Of a DNA stretch of 64,000 nt, positions 47,764 through 59,773 are shown one piece after another (position 1 is the stretch's first letter; every line of letters starts with the position of its first letter). The stretch is taken from positions 52,304,966 through 52,368,965 of the forward strand of contig OX393576.1 in assembly GCA_947652605.1 (NCBI GenBank), in the 5' to 3' direction. Made by a program: the position numbers and the translations under genes. This stretch comes from Elmis aenea (taxonomy: Eukaryota; Arthropoda; Insecta; Coleoptera; Elmidae). The notes beneath the pieces are model-generated. The model was not told where the DNA came from, did not search any database, and was given only the letters and a program-made list of their open reading frames with translations.

Positions 47764-48677
47764 CGAGGGGGGACCCAAAAATAACCGGAATTATTTACTG
47801 AAGGGCGAGCCCCTTTTAGTTCAAGCTTCTCGTGCTAGGAGAATATTCTAGAAATCCTTCTGCATCAGCGTGCCTACTGGCGTTGCTGTGTGTTGCTGCG
47901 TTCGGCTTCAGTGAATTTTTTTCGAAGACTCTTTCAACGCATCTGTCTATTTTGTGATGGCTGATTTACAAGAACTTGCGGCAGTGAAATTTGTCTGCTT
48001 CGTTTCGGGGTCGTAACCATAGCACCAAGATTCGTCTTCGATCATGATTTGGGGGGGGGGATCTGGTTAGGTCAGCCTTCAACTGCTTCTTCATGGCACG
48101 GCACGCGATTGTCTCTTTGTTGAGGTGTGATCAAGCGAGGCACAAATTTTGCTGCAACTCGTTTCATACCCAAATCTTCCGATAAAATTCGCCGAAAGGA
48201 ACTCCACGACACTCCAGTCAACGTCACAAGTTCATAAATGGTCCGACTACGGTCTTCCAAGATGGCTAGACGAATTCGTATCACATTTTCTTCAGTTGGT
48301 CAAAGGACGCCCGGGCCGAGGTTGATCGTCAGTCGACATTTCGCCTTGTTTAAAACGGAAAAACCATTTTTAAACTTGCGAGCAACTTCTTTGTGAGTTG
48401 TCTCTAGCATAACAATTGTTTCCTTTTTATTTTCCATAGCAGGAAACAAAATGTCACTGCCGCAAGTTCTTGTAAATCAGCCATCACAAAATAGACAGAT
48501 GCGTTGAAAGAGTCTTCGAAAAAAATTCACTGAAGGCGAACGCAGCAACACACAGCAACGCCAGTAGGCACGCTGATGCAAAAGGGTTTCTAGAATATTC
48601 TCCTAGCACGAGAAGCTCGAACTAAAAGGGGCTCGCCCTTCAGAAAATAATTCCGGTTATTTTTGGGTCCCCCCTCG
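47764..48677. mobile_element. Mariner derivative with about 230-bp inverted arms
   Basis: The ends are CGAGGGGGGACCCAAAAATA and, reverse-complemented, CGAGGGGGGACCCAAAAATA; the right end abuts TA. The arms stay complementary for about 230 bases (AAGGGCGAGCCCCTTTTAGT, CAGCGTGCCTACTGGCGTTG, CTTGCGGCAGTGA), far longer than the usual mariner TIR of about 30 bp. The centre contains a transposase relic on the minus strand. Confidence 0.85.
47995..48430 (-). pseudogene. Mariner transposase N-terminal half
   Basis: Minus strand: KWFFRFKQGEMSTDDQPRPG, then RPLTN, a stop, VIRIRLAILEDRSRTIYELV, TLTGVSWSSFRRILSEDLGM, KRVAAKFVPRLITPQQRDNR and, after a G-run and deletion, EDESWCYGYDPETKQ. This covers the two helix-turn-helix parts, the GRP linker and the first catalytic aspartate (in the DES/DET block). 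The rest of the catalytic domain is missing, replaced by the inverted arm. The protein would have no activity, but the DNA-binding part is relatively well kept (48072-48284 is open). Confidence 0.75.
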
Positions 48678-48679
48678 TA

Positions 48680-50366
48680 TGCAAAAGAAAAAAAAACTAC
48701 TTAATTGCAGTATATATTTGTATTGTCATAGGATGAGCTTAAACATCAAAAGCACCCACTTGCAGATGTGATTCTCTGAAAGTATTATTGATAGAAAATA
48801 TTTGTATTATTTATATTTTGCTCCGCAGTTTAGATAACGTTTAATCTTTGCAAATCTCACTTTAAATAGTTTTGGATACATAAGGCAAGCAATAAAACAC
48901 ACACGACTTTTCGTTTTTTTACTCGTTTAGGCTAATCTGAAGGAGTGTCAATTCTCAAAAATTCCAAAGACTTTTAACGAACCTTTAGTTTTTTCTTAAA
49001 TTAAAGTTTAATTTAACTTTTTTAAACTCAAATTCGAAGAAAATGTAAAACTTATAACAAACTATTTTTAGGTATCATTAAATGTTTTTTTTTATGAAAG
49101 TTACGTTTAGGATATTTGTTTTAGGGTTGCTAAAATATATTATAAAATAAAAACAATAAACACTAGTATGTATATACTCAGTTTTTTAAACACGTATGAG
49201 ACCGTTAACAAAAAATTTATCACTGCATGTTAAAGGAACATCTGGCGAATGCCACCGATAGCCTTTTATCATTTTTGTTGTTGGAACTGTCCATTGTCTG
49301 ACCGAGAATAAAGCACTACAATTGAAATATTTTAACAATCACTGATAAAGAGTGTATTTTGGCTTTTTTTGTACGCAAATCGACATTTCGTGCAATTCTC
49401 GGCCCGTTGTATCATATATTTTATACATCCTTTAATTATCATAATGTTAAAAAACAAAACAAAAACTGGTTGAATGCAGAAATGTGAACGTTAAATTAAC
49501 ATAAGGCGGCTTAAGGTAAAATTTGCTTAATTTTTCCCCTTAAATAATCATCAAGGTGAGGTCCAGTGAATGGCTACCTAGGTCCCCGGACCTAGCACCT
49601 ATTGATTTTTTCTGGAAAAGTCATCCAAAGTTAGCCGTGTAAAGCAACAATTGTAAAGTTGTAAAAATATGTTAAATTTATTGTAAGAGTGGACTATGAC
49701 TGTTTCTCCCATTTTATGACATGAAAACACTTATTTTCGTAAATTTGACCAAATAAACAAAAGAGATCTAAGGGCAAGGAAAATAACGGATTGGTTTGTT
49801 TATTTTTCCCATATTTTTGTATTGAAGAGAGATTCAAGCCTGGCTTAAAAAAGTTCTTTATGCTTTTGCCAAGTTAATTGTCTGTAGCTTTTATATTAAC
49901 GAAAATTCCAAGTAGTGAGACATTAAAATGGTACACTGTACACTCTTTGTGTAATTTTACAAAATATTCCCAAAATAATTTTCTACAAATCTATTCACAT
50001 ACTAAGAACAACGATTAAAGAAAACGATTTCATTGATGTTTATATTTAACACAAAATATGTTTCATAATCAGTGAACAAACATGATTAGGTGCTTGAGAA
50101 ATTCACTACAGGTGCAATTGCAAGGGGCTTCGCTCAGCAGAGCCATGTTTTCACTAAGTTCGCAAGTCTGACGCTGTATATTAAATAACAATTTGAAGCC
50201 CATGTTATTATTACCGGAAATTAAGCAAAATACTAATTAACCCATTTCGAATAAGCAGGCATGAAATATCCAATACCAGCTGTTTAACTCGTCCAGCCAT
50301 TTATTATAGCTTTCCGATGAAGTAAGATTAAATAAAGCGTCAATGGTAACAAAATTAAAATTGCAT
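48680..50366. other. AT-rich DNA, no recognised gene
   Basis: Nothing supportable apart from low-complexity AT tracts. Confidence 0.5.
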
Positions 50367-50369
50367 ATG

Positions 50370-51469
50370 CAAGGGCCATTCCAAAATGAACGAGCAACAA
50401 TTTTTTACGAGTCAGAATTCATAAATATAGGGAAAACATGCAGCATCTTAATCTACAGTCTTTGAGTTGAGGTATTATGACATCTATAGCTTCTATTACG
50501 TGACCACAGTCAGTAGATGAAAAGTTGCCGACACTGATGTTTTGTTTCGCCAACGTGCTGTCATTGTAACTCCTTGTTAAAGAAAAAATTCCCGCTGCAG
50601 GAATTTACCAAAGACTTCAGCGTGCATATGGAGATGTGTGCATGGGCGCTAGCAGTGTTAGGAGATGGGTAAAACATATTAAAGATAAAAACACAAGCAT
50701 CCAAGATCGGCTTCGTAGTGATCGCCCTCGCACTGCCTCTACTGAACGTAAGAAGGAAAAGGTTGACGACATCATTAAAGAAGACGGACTGTCAATGAAA
50801 TTGCAGCAAAACGTGAAATAGGACAGTGCATTTCAGGAAATGATTTAAGGCTTGGGCTATCCCAAAATTTGTGCTCACTCGATCCCGCAAAATTCAGAGA
50901 AAACTCATCGCCTTCTTCAGTAATATCGAAACGAAGGGGATGATTTTTTGATAAGTATTGTCACAAACGATGAACGCTGATTCCATCATTATGGCCCTGA
51001 AACAAAACGGCAGGGTATGGAATAGCCCCATTTGAATTCTCCAACCAAAAAGAAAGCAAAGGTAGTGCGCTCTGCTGGAAAATTTATGGGCACCTTTTTC
51101 TGGGATGCAGAGAAAATAGGTTGGGAAGTTCTTTCGCACCCTGCCTACAGACTCAACCTAGCACCCGCTGACTACTATATTTGTAGTTTTGTGAATGATC
51201 AGATGCCAGGCCAACACCACAAGACAGACGGTAAAGGACCTCCAGAAAGCTGTGCGTCTGTATCTTTGAGCAGCTAGAACAGAGTTCTACCGCAAGGGAA
51301 TTTTCAAGCTTGCATAGCGATAGGAAATATGTGTGTAAAGAAATGGAGGCTATTTTGAAAAGTAAAGAAAAGTCGGTAGAATAAGGTGATTGATTTACTT
51401 GTTTTTCCTAAATTAATAAATTCAGATTTGTAAAAAAATTCTTGCGGATTAATTTTTGTGGGACCCTCG
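50370..51469 (+). mobile_element. Mariner element, about 1.1 kb, inactive
   Basis: The left terminus CAAGGGCCATTCCAAAATGA and the right terminus, reverse-complemented, CGAGGGTCCCACAAAAATTA align through CAA-AATTTTTTACRARTC. The right end is followed by TA. Length is slightly under the usual 1.3 kb, consistent with internal deletion. It contains a broken transposase. Confidence 0.78.
50500..51280 (+). pseudogene. Mariner transposase with frameshifts and internal deletion
   Basis: The reading starts FRQRAVI-, then IPAAGIYQRLQRAYGDVCMG, ASSVRRWVKHIKD and RLRSDRPRTASTERKKEKVD, all typical of the N-terminal HTH region. Frameshifts follow. The catalytic part resumes SIVTNDERWFHHYGPETKRQ, then HPNSPTKKKAKVVRSAGKFM, GTFFWDAE, then directly KIGWEVLSHPAYRLNLAPADYY. 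The segment that should hold the second catalytic D (LHDNA block, some 50 residues) is deleted and SPDLAP reads RLNLAP. Thus at least one catalytic residue is gone. Confidence 0.82.
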
Positions 51470-51471
51470 TA

Positions 51472-52610
51472 GTTTTACTCAAAAAAGTAATTTTAATGCT
51501 CTTAACAACGCTGCTAAAATTTAAGCCAAAAATAACACAGATTATATTGTAAACTTTAAAAAACATCAGCAAAAAAATTCCGGGTTTTATGCTTTAACTA
51601 TGTATTTTTTCAGCAAAGCAATTTTGTTATCGAACTGTTGCACACATTTACTGTTTAACTGAAGAGGGTCTTGTAGCAGTGGGTTTATTAATTTTGAAAG
51701 AAATAGCCAATAATGCAGTTATAAAGCCAAGCTTTGGTTTATTGTAGTTCTAGGGCAAATTTATGTGTTCGTAAACCGGTAGAGATTTATTGGCGTGAAA
51801 AACTATGGTGCGTTGAAAGCGCGGTGTTCTGCCTGACACTAATAGCAGTATTCTAGAAGCTACCAGCGGCAGATTGTAAAGATTATGGCTGATACCAACC
51901 ATTACCAGTGAAACAAGCAACTAGCATTCTTTGTCGCCAAGATATTCTGCACTGTTAAATTATACCGTGAACTATAACCGGTGTTTTACAAGAATATAAA
52001 TTTTATCACACGATCAAACTCCCTCAAACCAATAAAATGTAATTAATATTGCAGGGATTTCAATAAACAAGCACTAGAGTGAATTAGGTGTTGTTGTAAA
52101 AATGTTTTAATTTAAAACTAGTCGAGCGAAACATGCACACTATTTCAGGACCGCTTTAAGTTTATTTAAAAACATTTGCGTCTATAAACATGTACCTACT
52201 ACATTCAGGAAGTTTCGCTGTACAGGCTAAACATCGCCACCTTGCTTATCCTAACAGCTACAAAATCAGTTTAATTAAGACAAAGTTGCAAAAATTTGAT
52301 GAAAAATTTAAATTTTTTATCAAAACCATCATAGCCCTATTAGTTCAGGAGATACTCATTAAAAAAAACAAAAACATTTTTGTGATTTTGTTTTATATCC
52401 TTTATTTTTGGACACACTGAAAATATAATACAGTGGCTTCTCAAAGCAATTTTTTATTCTCCGTAGTCTTCTTTAATTAATTTTCTATCAGGCTTTCCGT
52501 TTGTTTTCGACTATCATTCACTTTGTTATTTCTTTTAGACGCTATATTGCAGAAACGGTCAACTAGTTTGTTAACGCGATCGACTTTTACAGAAAGTTAG
52601 TCGCGAACTA
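51472..52610. other. No recognised gene
   Basis: AT-rich, with a modestly less AT-rich stretch at about 51760-51950. The frame at 52190-52420 begins MYLLHSGSFAVQAKHRHLAY but is not recognisable. Confidence 0.45.
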
Positions 52611-52619
52611 CCTACCAAA

Positions 52620-53270
52620 TTCTCAAAATTTTCAAACGGACTTCCAGAAAAAAAAAACCGCTTTTACATGGGATCTCGTTTTTCATGTTTTTCGCCAGAA
52701 CCGTTAGCCCTATTTTTTTAAAACTTTGCACCATTTTACTTCCAAAGGATGCGTGCGCTCCGGAAACTAAAAAAAAAATAGATTTTTCGCACAGTTCCAT
52801 GGCCAACGTGAATCTAAAACTGACAAATCTAATGGTGCCTATCCACGTGAGAGTAAACTACTCTCGATAGCAGCGTCGCCAAGGATACAGCCAATCGCGA
52901 GTTACTCTCAGGGGCTGTATCCTTGGGGACGCTGCTATCGAGAGTAGTTTACTCTCACGTGGAAAGGCACCATTTGGCATCATTTTTGAGCAACGTAAAG
53001 GAATATAAAAAACAAAAGATAGACCATTAACAGATTAGATGAGGTCATACTTGGCTACGAGACAAAAAATCTGATAAAAAATAAAAAGGTAATTGCTTAT
53101 TATGACCCGAGGTGGTTTTTGTTTTCGAATGTAGTCCGAAAAAAAAAACCTTTTGTATGGGTCTTTTTTTTCACGTCTTTTTCCGGAACCACTTAACAAA
53201 TTTTCAAAAACTTTTCATCATACTACTCGCAAAGAATGTGCGCATCGGTAAATAAGGAAGTTTTGGTTTT
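52620..53270. repeat. Repeat arms of the GCGCGCATCCTTTGC family
   Basis: Two direct-orientation stretches (about 52630-52780 and 53100-53260) share CCAGAACCGTTAGCCCTATT/CCGGAACCACTTAACAAATT, AAAACTTTGCACCATTTTAC and GGATGCGTGCGC motifs. They match the outer arms of the palindrome at 19182-20690. Non-coding. A MITE (52834-52971) lies between them. Confidence 0.55.
52834..52971. mobile_element. 138-bp near-perfect palindromic MITE
   Basis: The left end is GGTGCCTATCCACGTGAGAG, continuing TAAACTACTCTCGATAGCAG. The right end is the reverse complement with very few changes. The arms are about 60 bases and the loop about 20 (AATCGCGAGTTACTCTCAGG). The two arms are so alike that the copy must be recent or kept homogeneous. 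No unambiguous target duplication. Confidence 0.85.
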
Positions 53271-53714
53271 ATTTCAGACCACAAAAATGACCATTTTTAA
53301 CCGGCGATCGTACAGAATATTGAAACTTAAAAAAATTTAGTCAGTATTATCTCACTTGACAAATGTCAAAATCGTTGCAGAGACTAAAAATTGCTTCGCG
53401 ATGGACCAGTATAGCGATCGACCTGTTGGCCATAACTGCTTATTGATTGGACTAAAAGATATCACACAACAGGTAAAATTCAAAATAAATTAAGTCACAA
53501 AAAAATGCAAAATTAGCTATTTTTCATGAAATCAACACTGTCATAGGAAACAAATTACCTATATCTAAAACATATCAAAATTGTTAAACTTGCCAGTATG
53601 GTAATTGTTTCAATAAATTTATAGTAACTACCACGATTTTATTGCAACTTATTTATTTGACATTCATTTATTTAATCTTAAATTGCATAAAATTAGAACA
53701 GCAGGTGTGAGTAT

Positions 53715-54185
53715 TTTTTTAAAGTTTTTATTATGACGGGCACTTCTAGAGCTTCTTTTACAGCCCGTTTAGGCCCACAGCTCCGTGATCCTCTTCCACC
53801 CTTTTATATTTTTGGCTTTGGTTCTCCAGTCTTTTATAACCTTTTCTTTTGTCTCATAGAAGTGCTTCTCTCCACCGTCTTCTCGATCGACCTTTATTCT
53901 TCTTGTAATTTGGTGTTTTCCAGGCTATCGTTTTTGGTGTTCGTCCATCTGCCATTCTTTCGATGACCCAGACACTGTAATCTTTTCGCCTTTATTACTA
54001 AGTCAATTGCTGGTCCCTTACATATCTCATAATTTTCCCTATTTGTTCTTCTCTCATACCCTGTTTTCCTTCCTCCCAACACTCTTCTAAGTATTTTCCT
54101 CTCCCATCTCTGCAATTTTTCCTGTGCTTTCTTATTCAGTATCCAAGTTTTGCAGGCATATATTGCTGTTGGTTGCACGGGGCAC
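53715..54185 (-). pseudogene. LINE 3' coding relic
   Basis: Minus strand: QPTAIYACKTWILNKKAQEK, LQRWERKILRRVLGGRKTGY, then RLQCLGH and R-RW-like text, followed after shifts by a RKREVEKTVERS-like, basic tail and a short 3' end (53715). This corresponds to the region after the RT thumb (YGSETW...L...E.K.LRR..G) in insect non-LTR elements. RT core absent: a short 5'-truncated insertion. The same region occurs in the copies at 15460, 39140 and 42571, but this one is divergent from them, so more than one LINE family is represented. Confidence 0.72.
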
Positions 54186-54189
54186 TTAA

Positions 54190-55401
54190 TTAGTGCAAAA
54201 AAAGTAATAGATGAACTTTTTATAGTCAGGTTGTTTTAAGATCTTATAATAATGCACTTATTTAACAAAAATAGTTATGTATATACGGAAATAATCTTAA
54301 TAACATGCTAAAGTGCAGTAAACGAGATTTACTTTCGTAGAATCTTCAAGGAAGTAAATTTTTGTAACTTAAAAAAAATTATTTAACATACTTAATGCAA
54401 GGTGTCGCGCCGGAACTGCATATTTTGTAATCGACGCAAAAACAATTAACTACGTCCGTCCTGTCTGTACCCAACAATTAGGAAATAATTAGTTGTTCAG
54501 CGCATCACTTTGACAGACTGTTAAGTTAATATTCCAGTTTTTCTATTAAACCTGGACCACTTTTACGTCGCACTTGGTAATAACTCGATTTACATAGCAA
54601 GATGAAACGAATATGATTTAAATCAGCGCTAGCTATATATGTCTGAATAGAAAAACAATTTTTTATTTTAAAGATTTTACCAAACAGGGTGATAATGACG
54701 TTAGTAGCGAACCATTATTTTTGCAGTTCTTAAAAAAAAAACGATTTAAAATTATAAATGATTGTTAGGTATAGTTATGAAAGGTCGAGTTCTACGATTC
54801 TTGTGCGTAAGAAAATAATTTCCGGCCTAATTGGAAAATTTTTACACATGGGTTTTTACCCAGTGCAGTGTATTTAATTTAATATCATATGAATATTACT
54901 AAATGAATGCCTCCATACATTTATTAAATGTTGCATATGACTTGATATTAAATGTTATTAATTTGATGCACTGGCAGAAAAAACAATTTCATCCTATTTA
55001 TGTATTTCTGAAACATCGCTACATTTATGATTTATGATCAAAATTTTTTACCATTGTGAAACAATTTTCCTTAAAAATGCAAGCAAAAGTAACTTCCTCA
55101 ATTAAATTTATCGGCAAAAGTTATTTTTAGACTGTATATAGGCTATATTATGACAAAACTTTGTAAAATTTAATGTTTCTGCTTCTTATCGCCAAAAAAT
55201 TTCATGCGTGAGTTCTCAACACTTACTCTTTGACTAATTATTTAAATTAAATTAAACAAAAACCGCTTTTGTTATCAGGCAATGATCTTCAACGTTTTTA
55301 CTAAAACTGGTTTGGTATTTATATTTTTTAAATAGTTTACTTCAAATAACAGTTTGTTTTTTCAAAGATTTTAATAAAGTAATCTTTTATGAATATACAT
55401 A
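54190..55401. other. AT-rich DNA, no recognised gene
   Basis: No repeat terminus, domain or RNA gene recognised. Confidence 0.5.
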
Positions 55402-55720
55402 CAGGGTGTCTAAGAAGATTGTCAAGGATGTGACACTCTTTACTGGTTCAGTAGGTACAATTAATAAAAGTGCAGTTTTTTGTGAACCACAATAACTAAT
55501 TCTCTGATTTTCCACGTTTTATTTAATTTACAAAAGAGTAAAACATCCAACATTTCTATTTTATTTGTAACTTGTTTATTAAGTATGCTAGAAGAATGTT
55601 GATGCACATTATGACTTAACATTACAACATTGCACCAATTTTGTTTTTCACTTGCATCATATAATGATGCCATGCGCATTTAATATTAAAATATATTATG
55701 ATACAGGGTGTACAAATAGT
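55402..55720 (+). repeat. Two CAGGGTG left termini
   Basis: CATA-CAGGGTGTCTAAGAAG begins at 55402 and GATA-CAGGGTGTACAAATAG at 55704. A right terminus AACACCCTG-TGTA lies at 57325-57331 and may pair with 55704, giving a unit that was later invaded by the hAT and Helitron copies between them; the pairing is only suggested by the eight terminal bases. Confidence 0.45.
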
Positions 55721-56012
55721 GCGTCTTTTCTTATCTAGAGTAATATTAATTTTAGACAGATCGTCCCAAGTCTTTGTTCACAATGAACGTGGTACCTACG
55801 TAAGAAATACTTAATACCTAAAACGAACGTAATCGTTACTTTTAATAAGTACGTAATTTTCGCAAGTGTTCACAATGAACGTAATTTTTACGTAGAAACT
55901 ATGCACTGATAAATTCAATAATTTACTGCAAAAACTTTAATATATTGTAAACAAAGTGAAGTATGTATGTTTTTAATGTTTCAAATTAAGTATTTTTCCT
56001 GGCAGATGTGAT

Positions 56013-56645
56013 CAGGGCTTCGAACCGGAACTGAACCGAAAACCGGAAAAAACCGTTATTTTTGTCAGAACGAAAACCGGACTGAACCGAAAAAAAAATC
56101 GGTTTATTACGGTTCGGTACATGTTCAACAAACTCGCGCGTTTTGTTTATATATGTTTCGTTAAATAAATTATAGTATCATCATATGTTAAATACTTCTA
56201 TTTTCAATTATTATACCTTATTATACCAAAAAAACATTTAAAAAAAATAAAAAGTAATCACTCGGAGCTGAACCGAAAATCGAAAACCGAAAAAAACCGT
56301 TATTTTTATCAGAACGAAAACCGGACTGAACCGAAAAAAAATATCGGTTTATTACGGTTCGGTACATGTTCAACAAACTCGCGCGTTTTGTTTATATATG
56401 TTTCGTTAAATAAATTATAGTATCATCATATGTTAAATACTTCTATTTTCAATTATTATACCTTATTATACCAAAAAAACATTTAAAAAAAATAAAAAGT
56501 AATTACTCGGAGCTGAACTGAAAATCGAAAACCGAAAAAAACCGTTATTTTTTCCGGAACGAAAACCGGAACCAAACCGATATATATTTTTTTAATTGAA
56601 CCGGAACGAAAACCGAAACTAAAAAAATTACGGTTCGAAGACCTG
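56013..56645. mobile_element. hAT-like element with 244-bp internal tandem copies
   Basis: The ends are CAGGGCTTCGAACCG and, reverse-complemented, CAGGTCTTCGAACCG. The direct repeat ATGTGAT is on both sides (56006-56012 and 56648-56654, the right one after two extra bases). Inside, a block carrying CGAAAACCGGACTGAACCGA and a central AT-rich part (ACTCGCGCGTTTTGTTTATA) is repeated with a period of 244 bases (compare 56071 with 56315), followed by a partial third copy. AACCGG/AACCGA motifs fill the subterminal parts. No coding capacity. Confidence 0.82.
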
Positions 56646-56790
56646 ACATGTGATAAAAAACCTTCCGCGTTGAGGTTATTTGCCAAGCTACAAACAACGT
56701 TTTACGTGCTTTTTACGTATTACGTACGTTTTAAGTACATTTTACGTATTACGTATTATGTCCCACGTCCATTGTGAACACCTGCATTTA

Positions 56791-57143
56791 TCTATGTATA
56801 TAAAAGAGCTTGTTTGTTTGTTTGTGTGTTTTTTCGCTATGGAATCCTAGGTCCGTTGACCGATCGGGACCAAATTTTGCACAGTTACTATTTAGGACCC
56901 AACGGATTAAACGTCGTATAAAGAACGGCCAGGAACAGCTGGAAACGGCCGGGAACGGCCGGGAACGGCCGGGAACGGCCGGGAACGGCCGGGAACGTCT
57001 GGGAACGTCCGCAGAGCGCGAGCGCGAGTAGTTTGTGATTGATAATCTGGGAATGTCCGCCGAGCGCGAGCGCGGAGCGCGAGTAGTCTGTGATTGATAA
57101 AAGAGAATTGCAATCACCCGCACAACGCCGGGTAAACAGCTAG
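56791..57143 (+). mobile_element. Helitron-like element with GC-rich minisatellite
   Basis: It starts TCTATGTATATAAAAGAGCT and ends AACAGCTAG, inserted between A and T; the pre-terminal hairpin is ACCCG...CGGGT. The interior has five tandem copies of CGGCCGGGAA (from about 56946) and a duplicated GAGCGCGAGCGCG...TGTGATTGATAA block (57016-57042 and 57061-57099). Frames on both strands across this GC-rich DNA are artefacts. It is a sister of the copy at 59774-60170. Confidence 0.85.
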
Positions 57144-57331
57144 TTTCTATTATTTTAACTTATGAATCACGTATTTCGTACTACGTTCGATGTGAATAAG
57201 GACTAACATTCACATAATGTATATGAATATGTCAATAAAACATAGGTTAGACGGTAGAGTGTTCCATTCACAACAATTTACTTATTCATGTTAAAAATTA
57301 ACAAATTAAACCAAGCAAAGCAAACACCCTG

Positions 57332-58960
57332 TGTATTATTTTAAGAGTTTAATCGATCAAAAGTGACGTTAAAAAGGCTTACAAGGTATATTTTAATGGC
57401 ATATTTTAATTTTAAAATATTATTTTCTTAAAGTTCGTTAGCCTTAAAACTTTTCAAACAATCGTAAATAACTCAAAAACTGTTCATTTTAAGTAAAACA
57501 AAATGATCAAGCTTTAAAAACATTTGAAGTCGTTGAGTTCTGCTGTCACTCGTTTTTACTAAAACATTTATAAAATGTAAATAATACGTGTTGCTAACAT
57601 AATTGTTTCGATTATATCTGTGTCAGGTTATGTTAAATTACAAGTATTTAATTAATTAATAACTGCGCGATTACGCAAAAGGGAAGTCTACTTCCAAAGG
57701 TGTAACATATTTACATAACTGCCGTCAGAGTCAATCAACAAATCCATACAACATTTACAAATAACAAGACAATTCATGCATATAATACGTTATGATTTAT
57801 TGAGAAAAGTTCAAAGAATTTGTGTTAAAGCAGAGACTTGACAAAAGCATATAATTACAGTATTTATAGTATAAGGTAAACCAATAACATATTTGTTTTA
57901 TTGTTCGCTGACAGTTGTACTTTGTGATTCTTTCTCAAGTATCCTCAGATTTGGATTTTTCAGTACCAAAATATGGATCTACACCGATGTTTTAAAACTT
58001 TAATAACCATGGAAAGGAGGTGCTAAAAGTATACAGTAAAAAATGTACTCGTCACTCAATATGAAATCCACAACATGGGTTTCAACATGATGCATTGATT
58101 AACTATGTCACTTTTTCATACCTTATAGTAATATAATACATTAGGTTTAAGAGGATGAGCCATCAAAAGGTACTCAAAAAAAATTGACAACGAAAAATAA
58201 ATAAATAGGTGGGGTTATAAGTTGACATCAATATGAAAAGCTTTGCAGCCGATATAAATAAAAACATTATGTAAAAATTATTTTGCTCCAATATTTTTCT
58301 ATTTACTGATGTACAACTAGTATAGTAGCATGTGTGTTATAATATTACAATCATTAATTAATTTTTATTTTAATGGTAAAACCATCACATTATATTGACT
58401 TACATTTACACGAAGAGGTCCTCAAGAAAACTGCACGCAGGACTACGCGCACCACAAATCTGCCACAGATTAAACGCGCAGGAAATCAAAATTAACCCAC
58501 AACATACATCTAAATTTAAGTAAAATAAATCATAATATTTACAACGCAAATGGAACTGATGTATTTATTACAGTATTTTATACTTGCCACATTTTGATCT
58601 CTGGCCACTGAGCCACATATTTTTGTTCAAAAATACAACACAAAGCTTAGTCACTATGAAATTCAAAGTGCGAACAATGCAAAATTTATAGGTGAGGGAA
58701 ATATCAAAACAATGTTTCAACGCAATTTGTCACTCAAAAGACACTGCCAAACGACGGATTTAGCAGCCAAAATGTGCTTAAAGATCTAAGTCACTTTATA
58801 AATTTATTTTGGGATAAAATGTTAGCTATTAAATAAGAAGATCCAAAAATGCAAATATAATATGGTTTTCAGCTATTTTGTTTAAATCAATAAAATTATA
58901 ATTGCCTTACGTTTATCGATAAAGGTTAAAACAAAATATTAACCTAACTTGTATAAATAT
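57332..58960. other. AT-rich DNA, no recognised gene
   Basis: No supportable feature. A short less AT-rich patch (58420-58490, ACTGCACGCAGGACTACGCG) is unexplained. Confidence 0.45.
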
Positions 58961-59760
58961 ACAGGGTATTTAAAAGAAATAGTAGACCATAATTATGTAC
59001 AGGGTGGACCAAATTCGAAGGTTGTACAGGGTATCTCGGTTACCGTAATAGTTAGCAAAAATCTGATATGGGCTATTTTTTGAGAAAACAGGCCTATGTA
59101 AACATATTTTTTATATCGCTTTTCATTTTGGCACTACAGACGAATAATGAATTTCATCATTTTTGAAAATTTACAATAAGATCTTTATTTATTAAAATGG
59201 AACTAAATCTTATGAAGGTTTTTTATACAGATTATTATGCTTAATTTAAAAACAAAATTAAATTTCTTTTATCGACCTTGACTTTCGAGATGTGAAGTAA
59301 ACTTGTTTTTTTAAATGAAAACCCTAGTTAGCCATGACTTTATATGAAAGACGTTTATTTAATTTTGTTACTGAAATTTTGAGTTTTTTTACATTTAAAA
59401 TATATACGTATGAGATGTTTAAAACCTTTGTCCTAGACATTTAAAAATTCCTTACGCCATTGTAAACACGTTTAAAATACAGGGTGGTACACTTTTTAGG
59501 AGCAGGACTCAGTCGATAGAAAAACTTATTTTAAAGCGAATATTCCATATCAATATGGGCCCAAAAACGCTTGATTTTAAAGATACAGGGTGTTGAAATT
59601 TTCGAAAAAAATAACGAAAATGTTTAAACGTTTCTCAACCCGTAGATATATTTAAACCAAATTTGGTATACAGCACCACCTTACAGGTTACCACAATCTG
59701 TGAAAATTTCAAGTCCTACAAGCAACCAGTGGCGGGGTTGTAGGGGTTCAGTTTCAATAA
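58961..59760 (+). repeat. Cluster of five CAGGGTG left termini
   Basis: Left ends occur at 58962 (CAGGGTATTTAAAAG), 59000 (CAGGGTGGACCAAATTC), 59027 (CAGGGTATCTCGG), 59480 (CAGGGTGGTACAC) and 59586 (CAGGGTGTTGAAATTTT), each preceded by TA, all in the same orientation, with no matching right ends. The first three lie within 66 bases, so each insertion apparently hit the start of another. Non-coding. Confidence 0.6.
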
Positions 59761-59773
59761 ATTTTATAAAAAA

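Noticed and set aside
56788..57123. Arginine/proline-rich frames in the Helitron.
   Set aside because: They translate the CGGCCGGGAA minisatellite and GCGCGAG blocks; open on both strands because of composition.
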